In this document: piece after piece, positions 61,600 through 64,000 of the stretch
Numbering within the stretch: position 1 is the stretch's first letter
Layout: each line of letters begins with the position of its first letter
NCBI RefSeq assembly: GCF_000514815.1
Contig: NZ_AZWQ01000008.1
Location: 134-64,133 of the forward strand
From: Salinispora fenicalii
Lineage (GTDB): Bacteria; Actinomycetota; Actinomycetes; Mycobacteriales; Micromonosporaceae
Length of the DNA: 64,000 nucleotides
Direction: 5' to 3'
The notes under the pieces: model-generated
Told to the model about the DNA's origin: nothing
The model's input: the letters and a program-made list of their open reading frames with translations, nothing else
Databases searched by the model: none
Made by a program: the position numbers and the translations under genes

Positions 61600-63003
61600 G
61601 TGTACGGCTGGAACGACCCGAGGAACCCGGAAGGTAGCCATCGGCAACCCGAACCGGCGGCCGACGAACCAGCATGGCCGACAGACCGCCCGGAGCCGCG
61701 CTCCGCCTACCTGTTCGGTGACGAGCCGGACGGACCCGCCGGCGGCCGGGAGCAGCCCACGGAACAATGGGTGCAGCCCACCAACCCATGGGAGCAGCCC
61801 ACCAGCGGCCGGGAGCAGCCCGCCAACCCATGGGAGCAGCCCACCGGCGAGTGGGACCGGCAGCAGCCGACCGCGCGCTGGCGGCCCGACGGCGAGCCCG
61901 CCCGGGGCTGGGGAGCCGCAGAGCACCCATACCACGGACCCGCCGGTGACCCCCGCCACGAGCAGCCCACACAGGGTTGGCAGGCCACCCCAAGCTGGCA
62001 GCACGGGGAGCACACCCAGAGCTGGCGGCAGGACCAGCCGGGCGACGGGAGCGACCAGCGATACGCCGACGGGCAGGACGAGCCCACCGGAGGCTGGCAT
62101 GGCGCGGCCGCCCCCGCCGGATGGCCAGAGTCCACCGGGCAACAGTGGCCGGCCCCGAATTCGACCGGCTGGTACGCCGACGAACCGACGACCAGCATGC
62201 CGCCCGTCGCGGAGGCCGCTGCGCCAACCGGTGCCCAGCCGGCCGGCGAGGATCGGCGTCGGAACCGACGGCCGTTGCTCATCGGCGGGGCCGCAGCGGC
62301 AGCCACGCTGGTGGTGAGCCTCGGGGTCGGCGCCGTCGCCCTCTCCGGTGGCGGTGCGGCCAGCCCCACCTCGGCCATCGACGACGTCGTGGCGACGAGC
62401 CCGATCGAGGAGGGCGCACTCCCCAGCTCGACACCGACCTCGGCCAGCCCCAGCGCCACGCCGACCACGACGTCGCCCACACCGTCGCCGTCGGTCTCGC
62501 CGAGTAGCAAGCCAAGCCCGACGGCGTCGCGCTCCACCGCTACCTCCCGGCCCACCCCGACCCGTACCACCGCGCCCCCCACCAGTAGCACCACCACGCC
62601 CGCCAACGGCAGCGGCGACGTCAGTGAGGACGCCGCCGAGGTGGTTCGCCTGGCCAACGTGGAGCGCGAGAAGGCCGGCTGCGCGGCGTTGAGCATCGAC
62701 GACAAGCTGATGACCGCCGCCCAACGGCACAGCCAAGATCAGGCCGACAACAAGAAGATGTCACACGACGGCAGCAACGGCAGTAGCCCCGGCGACCGAC
62801 TCGACGATGTCAACTACCAGTGGCGCACCTACGGGGAGAACGTCGCCTGGAACCAGCAGTCGCCGGCCGCGGTGATGAAGGCCTGGATGAACAGCCCCGG
62901 CCACAAGGCGAACATCCTGAACTGCTCCTTCACCGAGATCGGGGTCGGCATCGCGACCAGCAACGGACCCTACTGGACGCAGGTCTTCGCCGCGCCCCGT
63001 TGA
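61600..63003 (+). CDS. Membrane-anchored CAP-domain protein
   Basis: 467 residues. A long Gln/Pro/Trp-rich N-terminus (EQPTxxWEQPT-like repeats) is predicted to be cytoplasmic and disordered. A single transmembrane helix follows (PLLIGGAAAAATLVVSLGVG), then a Ser/Thr/Pro wall-spanning region and a C-terminal CAP/SCP domain: VRLANVEREKAGCAALSIDD, AAQRHSQDQADNKKMSHDG, ENVAWNQQSPAAVMKAWMNS, GHKANILNCSFTEIGVGIA. CAP domains occur in secreted proteins with varied roles. The GTG follows GGAGG by eight bases; another GTG lies five codons earlier. Confidence 0.85.
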   Translation: MYGWNDPRNPEGSHRQPEPAADEPAWPTDRPEPRSAYLFGDEPDGPAGGREQPTEQWVQPTNPWEQPTSGREQPANPWEQPTGEWDRQQPTARWRPDGEPARGWGAAEHPYHGPAGDPRHEQPTQGWQATPSWQHGEHTQSWRQDQPGDGSDQRYADGQDEPTGGWHGAAAPAGWPESTGQQWPAPNSTGWYADEPTTSMPPVAEAAAPTGAQPAGEDRRRNRRPLLIGGAAAAATLVVSLGVGAVALSGGGAASPTSAIDDVVATSPIEEGALPSSTPTSASPSATPTTTSPTPSPSVSPSSKPSPTASRSTATSRPTPTRTTAPPTSSTTTPANGSGDVSEDAAEVVRLANVEREKAGCAALSIDDKLMTAAQRHSQDQADNKKMSHDGSNGSSPGDRLDDVNYQWRTYGENVAWNQQSPAAVMKAWMNSPGHKANILNCSFTEIGVGIATSNGPYWTQVFAAPR

Positions 63004-63036
63004 CCGGGGTCGTCGTCCGCCCCTCCCCACCGGGTG

Positions 63037-63074
63037 CCCGGTTGAGCAACGCCGAACGGCGTACCTCAACCGGG
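63037..63074. terminator. Bidirectional terminator between the CAP gene and mutM
   Basis: CCCGGTTGAG and its complement form a 10-bp stem with an 18-base loop between convergent genes; GCTTTCGG follows on the + strand. Confidence 0.65.
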
Positions 63075-63084
63075 TGCTTTCGGT

Positions 63085-63948
63085 TCAGCCACGAGCCGAT
63101 GCCGGCCCACGGGGCCGCGGCTGGCAGCGCGGGCAGCTAAACGACGAGCGGTTCATGAACGTCTCGCGACGAATCGGCGCACCGCACCGCCGGCACGGCT
63201 GGTCCACCCGCCCGTACACGTTCAGCGCCCGGTCGAAGTAGCCGCTCTCGCCGTTGACGTTGACGTACAGGGCGTCGAAGCTCGTTCCGCCTTCCTTGAT
63301 CGCCTCACCGAGCACGTCCCGGACGTGCCCGAGCAGTCGCAGCGCGGCCGGGCCAGTCAGCCCGTCAGCGGGCCGGGCGCCATGCAACCGAGCCCGCCAG
63401 AGGGCTTCGTCGGCATAGATGTTGCCCACGCCGGAGAGCAGCGTCTGATCCAGCAGAGCCCGCTTGATCTCGGTACGGCGGCGGCGTAGTGCCGCGACGA
63501 AGGTGGCGTCGGAGAACTCCGGGTCCAGCGGATCCCGGGCGATGTGTGCGATCTCCGCGGGCAACTCCGCACCCTCGGCGCTGACCGACAACCCGCCGAA
63601 CGTCCGCTGGTCAACGAAGCGCAACTCGGGTCCGTCATCGGCGAACCGGAACCGGACCCGGAGGTGGGTTTCGTCCGGCGCCGCAGCCGGCTGCAGCAGC
63701 AGCTGCCCCGACATACCGAGGTGCCCGATCACCGCGTCGCCGCTGTCCAACGGCAGCCACAGGTACTTTCCGCGCCGTCGCACGTCCCGGACCGTCGTCC
63801 CGACGAGCACATCCGCGAAGTTGGCGGCGCCGGCCGAGTGTCGACGCACCGCGCGCGGGTGCAACACCCGCACCTCGGCGATCCGCCGGCCGATCACCCA
63901 CTGCGCCAGCCCCTGCCGGACGGTCTCGACCTCCGGCAGCTCAGGCAC
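63085..63948 (-). CDS. mutM: Formamidopyrimidine-DNA glycosylase
   Basis: 287 residues. It removes 8-oxoguanine and other oxidised purines. The GTG start gives the catalytic Pro directly after the initiator ([13 protein letters not shown]), which fixes the start. Further motifs are [26 protein letters not shown] and the zinc finger [10 protein letters not shown]…CPRC. The start overlaps the stop of the upstream gene. Confidence 0.96.
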   Translation of the reverse strand: MPELPEVETVRQGLAQWVIGRRIAEVRVLHPRAVRRHSAGAANFADVLVGTTVRDVRRRGKYLWLPLDSGDAVIGHLGMSGQLLLQPAAAPDETHLRVRFRFADDGPELRFVDQRTFGGLSVSAEGAELPAEIAHIARDPLDPEFSDATFVAALRRRRTEIKRALLDQTLLSGVGNIYADEALWRARLHGARPADGLTGPAALRLLGHVRDVLGEAIKEGGTSFDALYVNVNGESGYFDRALNVYGRVDQPCRRCGAPIRRETFMNRSSFSCPRCQPRPRGPASARG

Positions 63949-64000
63949 TGCCGGCCGCCCCGCTGCCGGCACCAGCCGGCTCCTGCTCCGTCTGCTCGGT
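63941..64000 (-). CDS. C-terminal end of the gene upstream of mutM, probably rnc (partial)
   Basis: Twenty codons in frame to a TGA that overlaps the mutM start, encoding a Glu/Gln/Ala/Gly-rich tail ([19 protein letters not shown]). In actinobacteria ribonuclease III usually precedes mutM with a variable low-complexity tail, so this is probably rnc; the identity rests on gene order only. Confidence 0.45.
   Translation of the reverse strand, partial: TEQTEQEPAGAGSGAAGSA

Overview
The window is high-GC actinobacterial chromosome, most likely from the Micromonosporaceae (Salinispora or Micromonospora; this is inferred from gene style, not searched). Supporting signs are frequent GTG/TTG starts, an archaeal-type ProRS, a DUF2469 gene, KhpA beside rpsP, XRE/DUF397 pairs, and an amtB-glnB-glnD operon with a GlnR-type box in front of it.

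Layout. 1-1.27 kb is accessory DNA of lower GC with one probable small gene. 1.3-5.2 kb holds a phytoene-dehydrogenase-like FAD oxidoreductase, an MBL-fold/Rieske fusion and a small membrane protein. 5.2-12.6 kb is a leftward core block: DivIVA-like repeat protein, rlmN, cdsA, frr, pyrH, tsf, rpsB. 13.0-16.8 kb holds a membrane protein, then yraN, comM and the 5' part of dprA reading rightward. dprA is cut by a 9.07-kb mobile element (16802-25880); its 3' part and xerC follow at 25.9-27.6 kb. 27.7-33.7 kb is accessory: a secreted nucleoside-hydrolase-like protein with a repeat tail, an orphan polymorphic-toxin tip with a candidate immunity gene, and an XRE/TPR regulator with its usual small divergent neighbour. 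33.7-45.6 kb is a second leftward core block: M23 protein, DUF2469, rnhB, two lepB genes, rplS, trmD, rimM, khpA, rpsP, DUF402, proS, amidohydrolase, ffh. 45.7-49.8 kb is the nitrogen operon. 50.2-64 kb holds a secreted beta-helix protein, a phosphotransferase, ftsY, phoD, a DinB-like protein, a HAD hydrolase, smc, a small coiled-coil protein, a CAP-domain protein, mutM and the end of a gene that is probably rnc.

The most interesting system is the element in dprA. It carries a large serine recombinase whose apparently leaderless promoter lies in its own att arm, a small putative winged-helix protein, about 760 bases of highly structured non-coding DNA (two copies of a hairpin module followed by a regular array of seven stem-loops), an HNH nuclease, a 63-residue protein, an HK97-type major capsid protein and a portal protein. 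It ends with divergent XRE/DUF397 regulatory genes. No terminase, protease, connector, tail or lysis gene is present. The gene set and clean ends suggest a capsid-encoding phage satellite or minimal transferable island rather than a complete prophage. Removing the element at a shared GGACAGG core restores the dprA reading frame exactly, so insertion is a reversible knock-out of a DNA-uptake/recombination gene.

All calls come from reading the sequence and recognising families; no database search was run.
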